This document shows, in pieces, positions 1 through 9,533 of a stretch of 64,000 bases of DNA. Every line of letters starts with the position of its first letter. Positions within the stretch are counted from its first letter, which is position 1. The notes under the pieces were generated by a model that saw only the letters and a list, made by a program, of their open reading frames with translations, ran no database searches and was not told the DNA's origin. Made by a program: the position numbers and the translations under genes. This stretch comes from Psychrobacter sp. 5A.1 (lineage in GTDB: Bacteria; Pseudomonadota; Gammaproteobacteria; Pseudomonadales; Moraxellaceae), in assembly GCF_030407455.1 (NCBI RefSeq), contig NZ_JASDDJ010000012.1:1-64000 (forward strand), in the 5' to 3' direction.

Positions 1-1046
1 TTCTACGACAAGGCTGGATGGAGAATAATTTACCTAAACTGTTCTATGATATGGGTTGTACTAGTTTTATTGTGGATTGACTATACAAACAATATAGCTG
101 ATCTACTAACAAAGTTAACATTAATTTATCCCTTTGTTAATTTTATTATATACCAAGTATTGGAATAGAGCACTTTAATATCTAACCGCTCATGAATAAA
201 AAACGACCGTTGGTTAGGAAAAAACTAAAATATTCAATAATGAGAATTATTTATCGTTCAAAAACGTCATTTTTGATACCTAAACCCTATTCACTCTCTA
301 ATTCTATCAATAACATAACAAAAAAGAAGCAATACTTGAGTCACTTATAAAATAAAGGTCAATATACCAGTCATAAACCATTAGCCCTTATCAGTATTTG
401 TGATTCTCATACTAAAAGTATGAATAAGGTTGCTAATAGGTTAAAAGTTGTAACAACGAGTCAAAATATATTTACGATGTTAAATATTACTTAAAGGAAG
501 CATTTGAACAGATCGGTAAAACCAAAAAATATTTTACAAAAGCTGATATTTTTGAAGGTGAATTACGATTGATTGTGATGGTGATTAAAAATCATACGAT
601 TAATCTGCATGTCTTTTTTTAAAAGACCCGAGAATAGAAATACGAAACTTTAATTCGATTAAAAAACGTACAATGCATATGCACTGACTATTGATATAGA
701 TTTTTTCGTTTTCAGTAAGACGCATTCATTAATGATACGAAAATCCATGAGTCCTGAAAACTGGCACGATAGTCTTTGTATAACGATATAAGCAAACTAC
801 GATAGCATAGATAATATCGATACAAAAAAATCAAATTCAAGTAAGGAATCTTTGTACCCGCAGAATGCTGTTAATATTTGTGCCACTTTTATTCTGAACT
901 GATTATATCGTTAGGTCAATATAAAAGAGTACGTTTTTACTGCGTTGAGTTTGTCGGCGCCTCTATCGTGCTTACGAACAGCCCAATGAAAAAACGTTAA
1001 ACCCATACAGCAGCATAGACCACTTTTATGCCGTATCAACTATATA
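1..1046. other. A+T-rich stretch without an intact gene
   Basis: About 1 kb with stop codons in all frames and no convincing gene. The only hint of former coding is an open stretch on the plus strand from about 440 to 622, lacking a start codon and ending in TAA. It reads like a hydrophilic-to-hydrophobic protein fragment (for example KYYLKEAFEQIGKTKKYF). I could not assign it to a family. The stretch looks like decayed DNA next to two miniature elements. Confidence 0.5.
440..622 (+). pseudogene. possible gene fragment, unknown family
   Basis: An uninterrupted frame of about 60 codons between two stops, without an ATG start or ribosome binding site. Its composition is protein-like (KYYLKEAFEQIGKTKKYF, then EGELRLIVMVIKNHTINL). 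No longer partner frame continues it on either side. It may be the leftover of a decayed gene or chance in A+T-rich DNA. I do not recognise the family. Confidence 0.2.
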
Positions 1047-1311
1047 GGGTCTGTTGAACATTCAAATATTAGGGCTGCTGATTGCTAAAATTGCACCAAA
1101 TTAGGCGCAAGCCGACGATAATGTCGAGACCTTAACTAGGATTGCAACAACGTTTGGGGTGATTTTAGCATCAGCCTTTCAGGGCAGTACTATTTTCTGC
1201 CAATATATGGCGAAATTATTTAACCTAGAATGACTAGGCGTCAAAAATTTCACTGCATATTGTCTAAAAAATAGTGACTGCCAGCACCACATTTGAATGT
1301 TCAACAGACCC
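1047..1311. mobile_element. 265-bp inverted-repeat element (MITE or IS remnant)
   Basis: The ends are a perfect 21-bp inverted repeat starting GGGTCTGTTGAACATTC, at 1047-1067 and 1291-1311. Both ends are flanked by the dinucleotide TA, which fits a TA target duplication. The inside carries a decayed frame with in-frame stops (for example TRIATTFGVILASAFQG) and no transposase. It looks like a non-autonomous derivative of an IS with TA specificity (IS630-like or an IS5 subgroup). The family assignment is inference. Confidence 0.7.
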
Positions 1312-1348
1312 TAGTCAAAGTAAATTCTTTTTTTATATGACTTCAGCC

Positions 1349-1522
1349 TAGGCCGTGTCTTCATTGCAAAAATGGTGATAAAAATGAGATAAGTTGCCGT
1401 CAAACCAGAAAAATAGCGCAGATAATATCGAGATATTAGTCAGCTATTTGACGCCGTTTGGCAAGATTTAGCCATTTTTAGCCCATGTAGATGACTATCG
1501 AGTGAATCGAAGACACGCCCTA
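1349..1522 (+). mobile_element. 174-bp miniature element, copy 1 (diverged)
   Basis: It begins TAGGCCGTGTCTTCA and ends AAGACACGCCCTA, a slightly diverged form of the TAGGGCGTGTCCTCA terminal repeat seen at eight other places. The core contains the family hallmark GCAGATAATATCGAGATATT and a TTTGGCAAGATTTAGCCA segment. It carries no coding capacity. It lies between the decayed left region and the GacA-like gene. Confidence 0.85.
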
Positions 1523-1561
1523 ATAAAGCATTCATTCTGACAAACAATAAAGAGTATGGTT

Positions 1562-2197
1562 ATGATTAAAGTATTGGTGGTAGATGATCATGATTTGGTA
1601 CGGATGGGCATTAGCCGTATGTTGTCAGACAGCCCCGATATCGAAGTAGTGGGTGAAGCAGACAGTGGTGACATGGCGATTAAGCAGGCCAAGCAATTGC
1701 GACCTGATGTTATTTTGCTGGATGTGAATATGCCTAATATTGGCGGGCTTGAAGCAACCAAACGCTTGATTCAGCTCGACATGGGCATCAAAATTTTAGC
1801 CGTTAGTAGCATGTCCGCCCAGCCCTACCCATCTATGCTAATCAAAGCAGGCGTCAACGGCTATATTACCAAAGGTACACCGCTTGACGAAATGATACGA
1901 GCGGTCAAAAAGATTTATCAGGGAGGTCGCTATTTTAGTCAAGACGTGGCTGAGCAGTTGGCAGATGTTTTATTGTCCGATAATGCCAGCTCACCTTTTG
2001 ACTTATTAAGTGACAGAGAAAAACAAGTGGCCATGATGGTTGTCAACTGTCAAAGCCCTCAGCAAATCGCTGATCAATTGTTTGTCAGTGTCAAAACCAT
2101 TAACACCTATCGCTACCGTATCTATGAAAAAGTCGGGGTTGATAGTGATGTGAAATTGACTCATTTGGCCATTCGTCATGGTCTGATTCAACCTTAA
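1562..2197 (+). CDS. gacA: LuxR-type response regulator, GacA/UvrY-like
   Basis: Cytoplasmic two-component response regulator. Residues 1-120 form a receiver domain, with acidic pocket D8-D9 and phospho-acceptor D54 in LLDVNMPN. The last 65 residues form a LuxR helix-turn-helix (LLSDREKQVAMMVV, then QIADQLFVSVKTINTYRYRIY). The opening MIKVLVVDDHDLVR is typical of GacA/UvrY, which with a BarA/GacS kinase drives small regulatory RNAs that relieve CsrA repression. An ATG six bases upstream also exists, but AGAG at 1551-1554 is correctly spaced only for the ATG at 1562. No cognate kinase or uvrC is adjacent. The next gene, a PilS-like kinase, starts 33 bases downstream and may share the transcript. 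The family is sure; the exact orthologue is likely. Confidence 0.85.
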   Translation: MIKVLVVDDHDLVRMGISRMLSDSPDIEVVGEADSGDMAIKQAKQLRPDVILLDVNMPNIGGLEATKRLIQLDMGIKILAVSSMSAQPYPSMLIKAGVNGYITKGTPLDEMIRAVKKIYQGGRYFSQDVAEQLADVLLSDNASSPFDLLSDREKQVAMMVVNCQSPQQIADQLFVSVKTINTYRYRIYEKVGVDSDVKLTHLAIRHGLIQP

Positions 2198-2230
2198 CTC
2201 ACTCAGCGTCTATTTTATTACGGTCAGTTT

Positions 2231-3988
2231 ATGAAACCTGCTACCAGTCTTACCTCTGCCATGACTCGCTATGTACACCACGATGATACGCTACCTTTGC
2301 CACAATTGCGTAAGTTAGGGCTTATCTATAGTAGCTATCGTTTCGTCGTTAGCCTGTTTTCTATGCTCATGCTATACATCGCGGCTCATACTGAAGGCAG
2401 AGCATCCCTACCCAGCTTTTTGCAACAAACCACACTGAGCTTTTATGTCCTTTTGAGCTTAATATTGCTTGGGCTATTTTACGTCGTCAGAAAACATATG
2501 CGCCGCCAATTGGCGTTTGGACTGGCATTAGACGTTATTATATTGAGCTTGCTGCTCTACACTGCAGGGGATCCTGATTTGCAGTTGACCATGTTATACA
2601 TGGTGGTGGTCGCAGCCAGCTTTATGCTCCTACATGGCTCACAAGCATTGGTAATTACCTTGCTGGCCATTATTTTTGTTATTTATCAGCAGTTTTTTTA
2701 TGCCATTGCCAATAGCATGAGCCTGACGAACTTGGGTGATGCGTTGCTTATGTCGGCGAGTTTTTTGGCAGTGGGCGGCCTGAGCTGGTCTATTTCACAG
2801 CGTTTAGTGCAGCTTGAAAAGGTGGCCGCAACCCATGCCAAAGAGGTTGAGCGACTCAACGTCATCAATCAAGAGGTTATCACTCAGATGGTCAATGGTG
2901 TCATCGTTATCGATAGACAGCATATCGTCTTAGCAAACCTTGCCGCGCATCAGCTGCTTAGTGTGTCACTCGTTTCACCAAACGCGATGCAAGACACTTT
3001 TACCGATATAAAAGAAGCACAAAACAAAGCGCTTCTCTCTAATTTTGAAGAACAGCTCAGTCAACAACACTCTCAGCTATTCAATGCCTGCTTAGCCGTC
3101 GCATCAGGACAGTCACGCGCTTTTACCTATGATGTGCCTGCTATAGCAAATGCCTCGATATTTGGTAAATTACGTGTACAGATTATTCCATTAAAAGATG
3201 ACAGTAAGCTCATCATATTAGAAGATTTACGCCGTGAGCAAGCCAACGCCCAACAACTCAAACTGGCTTCTTTAGGACAATTGACTGCCAGTATCGCTCA
3301 TGAGATCAGAAACCCTTTGGCGGCGATATCACAAGCCAGTCAGCTATTGATGGAAGATATTACAGAGCAGGCAGAAGATAACAGCCTATTAGCCGGTACA
3401 TCAGATGCGGCGATGACGGGTAATCATGAGCTTTATGAAATGATATTCGCACAAACAAAACGAGTGAACCGCATCATTGAGGATATTCTAAAGCTGTCTC
3501 GCCAGCAGACAGCCACTCAACAGGTGCTAACATTGGCTGAATGGATGCCAACATTTCTAGAAAATTATTTTCAAGGGCATGACATCTTTTTACGAGTCAA
3601 AACCCAACCCACCATATCGTTTGATACGCACCAATTAGAACAGATATTGATCAATCTAATCAATAATGGCCTGCGTTACAGCAGTTACACCCATCCCCAT
3701 GCTTACGTAGAAATCGATATTTACTGTGCGGACAACGATGTTATAATCGACATACTAGATAATGGTGATGGCGTTAGCGCTGATAATTTACAACATTTGT
3801 TCAATCCATTTTTTACAACAGATAAAGCGGGTACAGGATTGGGGTTATATTTATCGCAAGCGTTTTGTCAAGCCAATCAAGCACGTTTGCTCTATATTCC
3901 CGAACACAAAAAAACGTGCTTCCGCTTAATTGTGCCCGCTATCAATTCTGATAATAAATTTCCAATTATTGAAGAAAATCTCTCCTAA
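2231..3988 (+). CDS. pilS: sensor histidine kinase PilS
   Basis: Inner-membrane histidine kinase expected to control type IV pilin transcription with PilR. The first about 190 residues hold six hydrophobic segments, as in PilS. They are followed by a PAS-like region (about 205-330, starting QMVNGVIVIDRQHIVLAN). The dimerisation domain has the phospho-acceptor His357 in SIAHEIRNPLAAIS, and a HATPase domain follows with N box (LINLINNGLRYS), DNGDGVS and GTGLGLYLSQAF. At 585 residues it is a little longer than typical PilS. An extra acidic loop lies between the H box and the second helix (about residues 375-405). A 170-base gap separates it from the NtrC-type regulator downstream, which supports the pairing. 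Strong call. Confidence 0.9.
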   Translation: MKPATSLTSAMTRYVHHDDTLPLPQLRKLGLIYSSYRFVVSLFSMLMLYIAAHTEGRASLPSFLQQTTLSFYVLLSLILLGLFYVVRKHMRRQLAFGLALDVIILSLLLYTAGDPDLQLTMLYMVVVAASFMLLHGSQALVITLLAIIFVIYQQFFYAIANSMSLTNLGDALLMSASFLAVGGLSWSISQRLVQLEKVAATHAKEVERLNVINQEVITQMVNGVIVIDRQHIVLANLAAHQLLSVSLVSPNAMQDTFTDIKEAQNKALLSNFEEQLSQQHSQLFNACLAVASGQSRAFTYDVPAIANASIFGKLRVQIIPLKDDSKLIILEDLRREQANAQQLKLASLGQLTASIAHEIRNPLAAISQASQLLMEDITEQAEDNSLLAGTSDAAMTGNHELYEMIFAQTKRVNRIIEDILKLSRQQTATQQVLTLAEWMPTFLENYFQGHDIFLRVKTQPTISFDTHQLEQILINLINNGLRYSSYTHPHAYVEIDIYCADNDVIIDILDNGDGVSADNLQHLFNPFFTTDKAGTGLGLYLSQAFCQANQARLLYIPEHKKTCFRLIVPAINSDNKFPIIEENLS

Positions 3989-4158
3989 CGCTATTTTTTA
4001 AGCAAAGTGCTATTTCGCATCAAATCTTGCGAGATGACATATTTGAAGTCAGAAAAATAATATAAAAACAAACTGCTGCTCGATTTTTTATAAAGCGGTA
4101 CGCCTATTTAGACCAAGCTACTACTATTTTGTAGCCATTGAATACGATGAGATGATGT

Positions 4159-5847
4159 ATGACAACAACCGCGCTAGTCGTCGATGATGAAGTAGACTTA
4201 TGTCGATTGATGCAAATTACCTTGACTAAAATGGGTATCAAAAGTGATGTGGCTTATAGTTTGTCGCAAGCAAGATCATATTGGCAAGATAATGATTACG
4301 ATTTTTGCTTGACCGATCTGAAACTGCCAGACGGCTCAGGACTGGAATTGGTCAAAGAAATCAGTAATAGCTCTAATACACCCATCGCCGTGATTACTGC
4401 GCACGGTAGTATGGATCTCGCTATTGAGGCATTAAAGCTTGGTGCTTTTGATTTTGTGAACAAACCACTTGAGTTGCCTCGCCTACGGCAGCTGGTAGAA
4501 AACGCCTTAAAGGTCATCCATCAAGATAATGAAGCCAAAACCACCCCTGAATGCTCTCCTGAACAGCAAATGTTAGATAGTAGGCTGATTGGTAACTCTG
4601 CGGTCATGCACCCCCTCAAAAACACAATCTTAAAACTGGCACGCTCACAGGCACCCGTGTTTTTATCGGGCGCTTCTGGCACAGGTAAAGAGGTGGTCGC
4701 CAGACTGATCCATGACCTAAGTCCGCGACGAGATGGCAGTTTTGTCCCAGTGAACTGCGGTGCGATACCGTCAGAGCTCATGGAATCAGAGTTTTTTGGT
4801 CACAAAAAAGGCAGCTTTACAGGGGCTGTCGCTGACAAACAAGGGTTGTTTCAGCAAGCCAACGGTGGCACGTTATTTTTAGATGAAGTGGCGGACTTAC
4901 CGTTAGCCATGCAAGTCAAATTACTGCGTGCCATTCAAGAAAAAACCGTCAGAGCCATTGGTGATACAAAAGAGGTTCCAGTAGACATTAGGATTTTGTC
5001 CGCAACCCATAAAGACTTAAGCCAATTGGTACAAGATGGCGCATTTCGACAAGATTTGTATTACCGCATCAATGTCATTGAGTTAAAACTACCGACGTTG
5101 AATTCACGCCGTGATGACATTCCTGTGTTAGCAAAACATTTTTTAGCGATGATCGCTGATGAATGGCAATTAGAATCACCGCCATCATTGACGCCTGAGG
5201 CATGCGCGCGTTTACAATGCCATGATTTTGCTGGTAATGTTCGTGAGCTACGCAACTTGCTTGAGCGTGCTGTGACGCTAGCTGAAACCTCTCACATTGA
5301 CACCAGCCATCTGGGTCTACCCGATATTGAACCGAATCTTGCGAATACACCAGAGCAGAATAATAACTCAGCCATCGATGTGCCTGAACGATCTGATCGT
5401 CACGTAGAAAGTCAAATCGGCGTGCGATCGACCGCTCAACCAGCAAGCCAATCTAGCAGTAATGTAGCTGAGCAAAATACGACCAATTTACATCCCTATC
5501 GCACCAATACTCATCACTACCCTTCGATGGTACAACGCTCGTCATCTAATCATGTAGATTCCTCAACCAGCGTAGTCAACAGTCATGATAAAGCGTCACA
5601 CATTGATTCTACTCATCAACAAGAAGCACCTGAAGATATCTCAAGCTTACAAGAATTGTTTGATGGTCAACTGCCCATTCAAGGGTTAGAGCACTATTTG
5701 CAAGAACAAGAAAAGCAGCTCATTATCACCGCACTCAAACAAACTGGCTGGAATAAAACTCAAGCCGCTGAATTATTAGGCACTACTTTTCGCTCATTAC
5801 GCTACCGTATGAAAAAGCTAGAGATTTCTGAAGATGCGTTCGACTAA
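4159..5847 (+). CDS. pilR: sigma-54 dependent response regulator PilR
   Basis: NtrC-family activator, partner of PilS, acting on sigma-54 promoters such as that of pilin. It has a receiver domain (1-120) with D53 in CLTDLKLPDG. The AAA+ domain (about 145-385) has Walker A GASGTGKE, the sigma-54 contact loop written GSFTGA, and Walker B GGTLFLDEVADLP. A C-terminal Fis-type helix-turn-helix follows (KTQAAELLGTTFRSLRYRMK). The protein is 562 residues, about 115 longer than Pseudomonas PilR. The excess is a linker at about 390-505 rich in Ser, Asn, Gln and His, with no recognisable fold. The gene ends before the convergent protease gene, with about 80 bases between them. The family is certain; PilR is supported by the adjacent kinase. 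Confidence 0.92.
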   Translation: MTTTALVVDDEVDLCRLMQITLTKMGIKSDVAYSLSQARSYWQDNDYDFCLTDLKLPDGSGLELVKEISNSSNTPIAVITAHGSMDLAIEALKLGAFDFVNKPLELPRLRQLVENALKVIHQDNEAKTTPECSPEQQMLDSRLIGNSAVMHPLKNTILKLARSQAPVFLSGASGTGKEVVARLIHDLSPRRDGSFVPVNCGAIPSELMESEFFGHKKGSFTGAVADKQGLFQQANGGTLFLDEVADLPLAMQVKLLRAIQEKTVRAIGDTKEVPVDIRILSATHKDLSQLVQDGAFRQDLYYRINVIELKLPTLNSRRDDIPVLAKHFLAMIADEWQLESPPSLTPEACARLQCHDFAGNVRELRNLLERAVTLAETSHIDTSHLGLPDIEPNLANTPEQNNNSAIDVPERSDRHVESQIGVRSTAQPASQSSSNVAEQNTTNLHPYRTNTHHYPSMVQRSSSNHVDSSTSVVNSHDKASHIDSTHQQEAPEDISSLQELFDGQLPIQGLEHYLQEQEKQLIITALKQTGWNKTQAAELLGTTFRSLRYRMKKLEISEDAFD

Positions 5848-5928
5848 TTTCCTTTAAACGGCATCTTCAAATATTTTTAACCGTGAGAGAAGTTAGGTAA
5901 TGCGCGGTTAATTAATTGCTACGAAAAT

Positions 5929-7383
5929 CTATTCTTTCGTAGCATTTTTTCTAACAAAGCGAATGCCAGAATCAAGTGCGCGCGCCTTTACTAATTCTAA
6001 TGCTTGCTGTTCCCACGTGTTCTCGCTGCCTGATAAAGTCACATCAGGTTCTACGCCGATCTCGTCTATTTGTTTGCCTGCTGCCGTCATATAGTTGGCC
6101 ACCGTTAATTTGACGGCTTGCTCATCGTTTAACGGTATGACTGATTGTACTGAGCCTTTACCATAGCTAACTTCACCGATAATAGTAGCGCGTTTTTGTG
6201 CTTGTAAACTACTGGCAAGCACCTCTGCCGCTGATGCTGAATAGCGGTTTTGTAGCACAACCATGGGTAACGGTTTGAGTATCGCATCACCTTGGGTCGA
6301 TAGTACCCGTGATTTATTTTGACGTGCTTGCACCTGCACCACATCGGTATCATCCATAAATAAACTGGCAACACTCACTGCCGATGTCAGTACGCCACCT
6401 GGATTATCACGCATATCTAGTAAAATGCCTGATATCGGAGCGTTTAGGTTAATTAAACCTTCTAGTAATTTTTCACGGCTGTTGTTTTGAAACGCCGGTA
6501 ATTTAACAATGGCAATGCCATCCACGAGCCTTGTCTCGATAATCTGCGGATGACTATTATTACGCTGCAACGTCGTTGTGTGCTTACGGCGGCCAGCTTT
6601 GGAAGTAATGATATCTATTTGTGTACCGGCAATACCTGTCAAAAGCTGCTCGATATCGTTGACCTGTCGTCCTTCGTCTAGCTTAAATTCATCAACTTGA
6701 TGTAAATAGTCGCCAACTGCGATGCCTTTTTTGTCCGCGGGTGAATCGTCGATGACGTCTGTGACGACCCAATATCCCGCCTCTGGCTGATAGCTGACCT
6801 TAATCCCAATATCACCTACGTCGCCCTCGGTAAAAGCACGCAGGTTTTCATAGGCTTCTGCGTCCAAAAACTCAGCATGGCTATCAAGCTTGGTCAACAT
6901 ACCGCTCATTGCATTGCTAAATAATTCTTCATCATTGACCGCATCAACATATTGACGGCGTACTAAATCTACCACAGCCACAAAGGTCTTTAGCGTCTCA
7001 GGAGAGATAGCATTTAACGATACTTGTGCAACTTCTGCTGGAATGTCCGTATCAATATCATCGGCATCATCTGTTAGCGCGCTTTCATCTGGCACACTAT
7101 CTATCGAGTCATCTGGCTCATCTGCGACATCTAACATATCGGCAATATTTGATAAATTATCAGCATCATTTTCATCCGCTATTTCATCTGCCTTTAGACT
7201 AATCAGCTGTAGACCATTGGTAGGATTATCCCCTTCTACTGCTTGCACATTCATGCTGGCAGCACAGCCAAGCAACCCTATCATAAGTGCAGGCTTCAAG
7301 ACTCTGGACGCGGCAAACGCTTTCGCTGCTTGTTTGCTTAACTCTTTGGATAAAAAAGAACGCACAAAATAAATAGGCTGCAT
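5929..7383 (-). CDS. C-terminal processing peptidase (S41 family)
   Basis: Periplasmic serine protease of the CtpA/Prc family, which trims C termini of envelope proteins. It has an N-terminal signal-like hydrophobic stretch (ALMIGLLGCAASMNVQA), then an acidic Asp/Glu-rich spacer of about 70 residues. A PDZ domain follows (GDIGIKVSYQPEAGYWVV, DDSPADKKGIAVGDYL), and then the S41 core. That core has LLDMRDNPGGVL, the nucleophile region NRYSASAAEVLA, and the general-base Lys in YGKGSVQSVIP. An upstream GTG would add 25 residues ahead of the signal. ATG at 7395 or 7383 is more plausible; I chose 7383 because it places the hydrophobic core near the N terminus. No start has a strong ribosome site. 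The acidic spacer is unusual in length. Confidence 0.88.
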   Translation of the reverse strand: MQPIYFVRSFLSKELSKQAAKAFAASRVLKPALMIGLLGCAASMNVQAVEGDNPTNGLQLISLKADEIADENDADNLSNIADMLDVADEPDDSIDSVPDESALTDDADDIDTDIPAEVAQVSLNAISPETLKTFVAVVDLVRRQYVDAVNDEELFSNAMSGMLTKLDSHAEFLDAEAYENLRAFTEGDVGDIGIKVSYQPEAGYWVVTDVIDDSPADKKGIAVGDYLHQVDEFKLDEGRQVNDIEQLLTGIAGTQIDIITSKAGRRKHTTTLQRNNSHPQIIETRLVDGIAIVKLPAFQNNSREKLLEGLINLNAPISGILLDMRDNPGGVLTSAVSVASLFMDDTDVVQVQARQNKSRVLSTQGDAILKPLPMVVLQNRYSASAAEVLASSLQAQKRATIIGEVSYGKGSVQSVIPLNDEQAVKLTVANYMTAAGKQIDEIGVEPDVTLSGSENTWEQQALELVKARALDSGIRFVRKNATKE

Positions 7384-7544
7384 AAAGGAACTCATTTGAA
7401 TAATAAAGAATACGAAGTGATGGTTATATACCCACTTATAAGATAGCACCAAAGGCACATCTCAAACCAGCATCGTATTGCAAGTAAATTAGGTAAAATG
7501 TATCACAAAAAAAGGAAAGGATAATAAGTTATCCTTTCCTCTTC

Positions 7545-7595
7545 TAGGGCGTGTTCTCATTTTAAAAATGGTGATCAAAATGAGGACACGCCCTA
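7545..7595 (+). mobile_element. 51-bp end-only miniature element (copy 2)
   Basis: It starts TAGGGCGTGTTCTCA and ends GAGGACACGCCCTA. It contains the first about 40 bases of the 174-bp family followed directly by the last about 14, joined at ATGAG. The result is an almost perfect hairpin. It sits between the 5' end of the protease gene and the 3' end of gpmI. Because it is followed by no T run, it is better read as a deletion derivative than as a terminator. Confidence 0.8.
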
Positions 7596-7649
7596 GTATG
7601 GCTAATACGGTACAACACATCTAAAGTGCAGTGCTTCTGCCCATTTGGT

Positions 7650-9308
7650 TTACAATGCTGGAATCAATAAACTTTCACCCATCATCTCAGCAGGGGCATC
7701 AATATTCATCAACCCTAAAATGGTCGGTGCCACATCGCTAAGTTTACCACCGCGACGTACTTGCAGCTTTTGCTCACCCACATAAATCAATGGCACATGC
7801 TCGGTCGTATGCTGTGTATGTACTTGACCGCTCTCATAGTCTTGCATCTGCTCACAGTTACCATGGTCAGCCGTAATGAGCATGTCACCACCAGCAGCAC
7901 GGACTGCTGACTCGATACGTCCAACGCATACATCTAAAGCCTCTACCGCTTTGACCGCCGCATCAAAGATGCCTGTGTGTCCAACCATGTCACCATTGGC
8001 ATAGTTGACGATCAGTACGTCATACTTACCAGACTCAATCGCTTCTACCAACTTATCTGTCACTTCAGGCGCGCTCATCTCAGGCTTTAGATCATAAGTC
8101 GCAACATCTGGAGACGGTACTAAAATGCGCGTTTCACCTTTATACTCTTCTTCACGGCCACCACTAAAGAAAAACGTTACATGCGCATACTTTTCAGTTT
8201 CAGCGATACGCAGCTGTGTTTTTCCTTGATCCTGCAAGTACTCTCCCAATGTGTTGGCCAAAGACGTTGGATAGTAAGCGATACTGGTTTTTGGATTGTC
8301 AGCCAAAACATCTGAATACTTGGTCAGCATCACAAATGCTGCCAGTTTCGGCTGTTTTTGACGAGCAAATCCAGAAAATTCATGGTCTGGCAGAACAAAC
8401 GCTTGCGCCAGCTCGCGAGCGCGATCCGAACGGAAATTCATAAAAATCAGCGCATCATTATCATTGACGGTATACGGCACTTCATCACGCCCAATCACGG
8501 TCGTCGGACTGATAAACTCATCAGTCTCACGCGCTTTGTAAGCAGCTTGAACCGCACCATCCGCTCGTGTTGACAGGCGGTCGGCTTTACCTTCAGTGAT
8601 CAGCTCATAGGCTTTTTGTACTCGATCCCAACGGTTGTCTCGATCCATCGCGTAGTAGCGACCGATGATACTGGCAATCTGTACACGGCCACCCTCGTAA
8701 TGAGCGTTGAGCTTATTGATATAGTCACGCAAACGATTGATGTACTTGTCAGCAGACTTAGGCGGGGTATCACGACCATCTAAAAAACAATGAATAAAGA
8801 CGTTTTTGGCACCATGAACCAATGCTGAATGACACATGCCTTCGATATGGTCTTGATGTGAATGGACGCCACCATCAGAGAGCAGTCCCATAATATGGAC
8901 ATTACCGCCGCGCTCATTGGCCGCTTTTACGGCATTGACCAACGCTTCATTTTTATAAAACTCACGGCTGACAAGCTCACTTGAGATACGGGTTGAATCC
9001 TGATAAAGAACTCGACCAGCCCCTAAATTCATGTGACCGACTTCTGAATTACCAAACTGACCATCTGGCAAGCCAACATCTTCTCCTGAGGCAGAGATCA
9101 GCCCATGTGGATATTGCTGATAAATTTTGTCTAAATTTGGCATATTGGCCGCCGCGATGGCGTTGTCTTTATCTTCTTCACGATGACCAAAGCCGTCCAA
9201 TATCATCAAGACATGCGGTATTTTTTTATTCTGTGCACCATCTTGATTATTGCTAAGCTGTGTTTGTTTATTATCAATAGAGTCTGATGCTTGTTGGGTA
9301 CTGGTCAT
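7650..9308 (-). CDS. gpmI: 2,3-bisphosphoglycerate-independent phosphoglycerate mutase
   Basis: Glycolytic and gluconeogenic enzyme interconverting 3- and 2-phosphoglycerate with two manganese ions. Alkaline-phosphatase fold markers are present: metal ligand D38 in [11 protein letters not shown], nucleophile Ser88 in [56 protein letters not shown], and ADHGNCEQM near the C terminus. It has 552 residues against the usual 510-515. The extra length is a polar, Gln/Asn/Asp-rich N-terminal tail of about 28 residues. The start has a GAGGAG ribosome site upstream. It is a single gene with no obvious operon partner. Very secure. Confidence 0.97.
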   Translation of the reverse strand: MTSTQQASDSIDNKQTQLSNNQDGAQNKKIPHVLMILDGFGHREEDKDNAIAAANMPNLDKIYQQYPHGLISASGEDVGLPDGQFGNSEVGHMNLGAGRVLYQDSTRISSELVSREFYKNEALVNAVKAANERGGNVHIMGLLSDGGVHSHQDHIEGMCHSALVHGAKNVFIHCFLDGRDTPPKSADKYINRLRDYINKLNAHYEGGRVQIASIIGRYYAMDRDNRWDRVQKAYELITEGKADRLSTRADGAVQAAYKARETDEFISPTTVIGRDEVPYTVNDNDALIFMNFRSDRARELAQAFVLPDHEFSGFARQKQPKLAAFVMLTKYSDVLADNPKTSIAYYPTSLANTLGEYLQDQGKTQLRIAETEKYAHVTFFFSGGREEEYKGETRILVPSPDVATYDLKPEMSAPEVTDKLVEAIESGKYDVLIVNYANGDMVGHTGIFDAAVKAVEALDVCVGRIESAVRAAGGDMLITADHGNCEQMQDYESGQVHTQHTTEHVPLIYVGEQKLQVRRGGKLSDVAPTILGLMNIDAPAEMMGESLLIPAL

Positions 9309-9498
9309 ATATTACCGCTCCTCGAGTGAATGAACGCCTATAATGCTGTGTAAGGGAATATAAAGCCCTCTATATTAACACACATCTTGAAATAGCTGAA
9401 AAACTGACAATTTTTCACTCGCAAGCGCTTAGTTTTATAAAATTGTCGTCTAGGACGTGGTCAATTCATCATGCTACGTATCAATCTGTAATTCAGAC
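9309..9498. other. intergenic region between gpmI and the 6S RNA
   Basis: Holds the divergent upstream regions of gpmI (minus) and the 6S RNA gene (plus). TAGGACGTGGTCAATTCAT at about 9451-9469 resembles one worn end of the 174-bp element, but no second end was seen. Confidence 0.4.
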
Positions 9499-9527
9499 TT
9501 GCAATCATTCATTTCATTGGTTAAGAT
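9499..9527 (+). promoter_or_regulatory. sigma-70 promoter of the 6S RNA gene
   Basis: A -35 hexamer TTGCAA (9499-9504), a 17-base spacer, and a -10 hexamer TAAGAT (9522-9527). The predicted start point, six to eight bases downstream, falls exactly at the 5' strand of the closing stem of the 6S RNA. Confidence 0.65.
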
Positions 9528-9533
9528 AAAACT

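Noticed and set aside
1-84. possible right end of a 105-bp repeat (GGATTGACTAT at the left edge)
   Set aside because: Only the last 11 bases match; the expected core AGGCTAAGCGAG is absent, so the match may be chance.
5075-5446. 123-codon frame opposite pilR
   Set aside because: Overlaps the AAA+ domain and linker of pilR on the other strand, with no start signal.
9449-9470. single worn end of the 174-bp element
   Set aside because: No second end within 200 bp on either side, so it cannot be called a copy.
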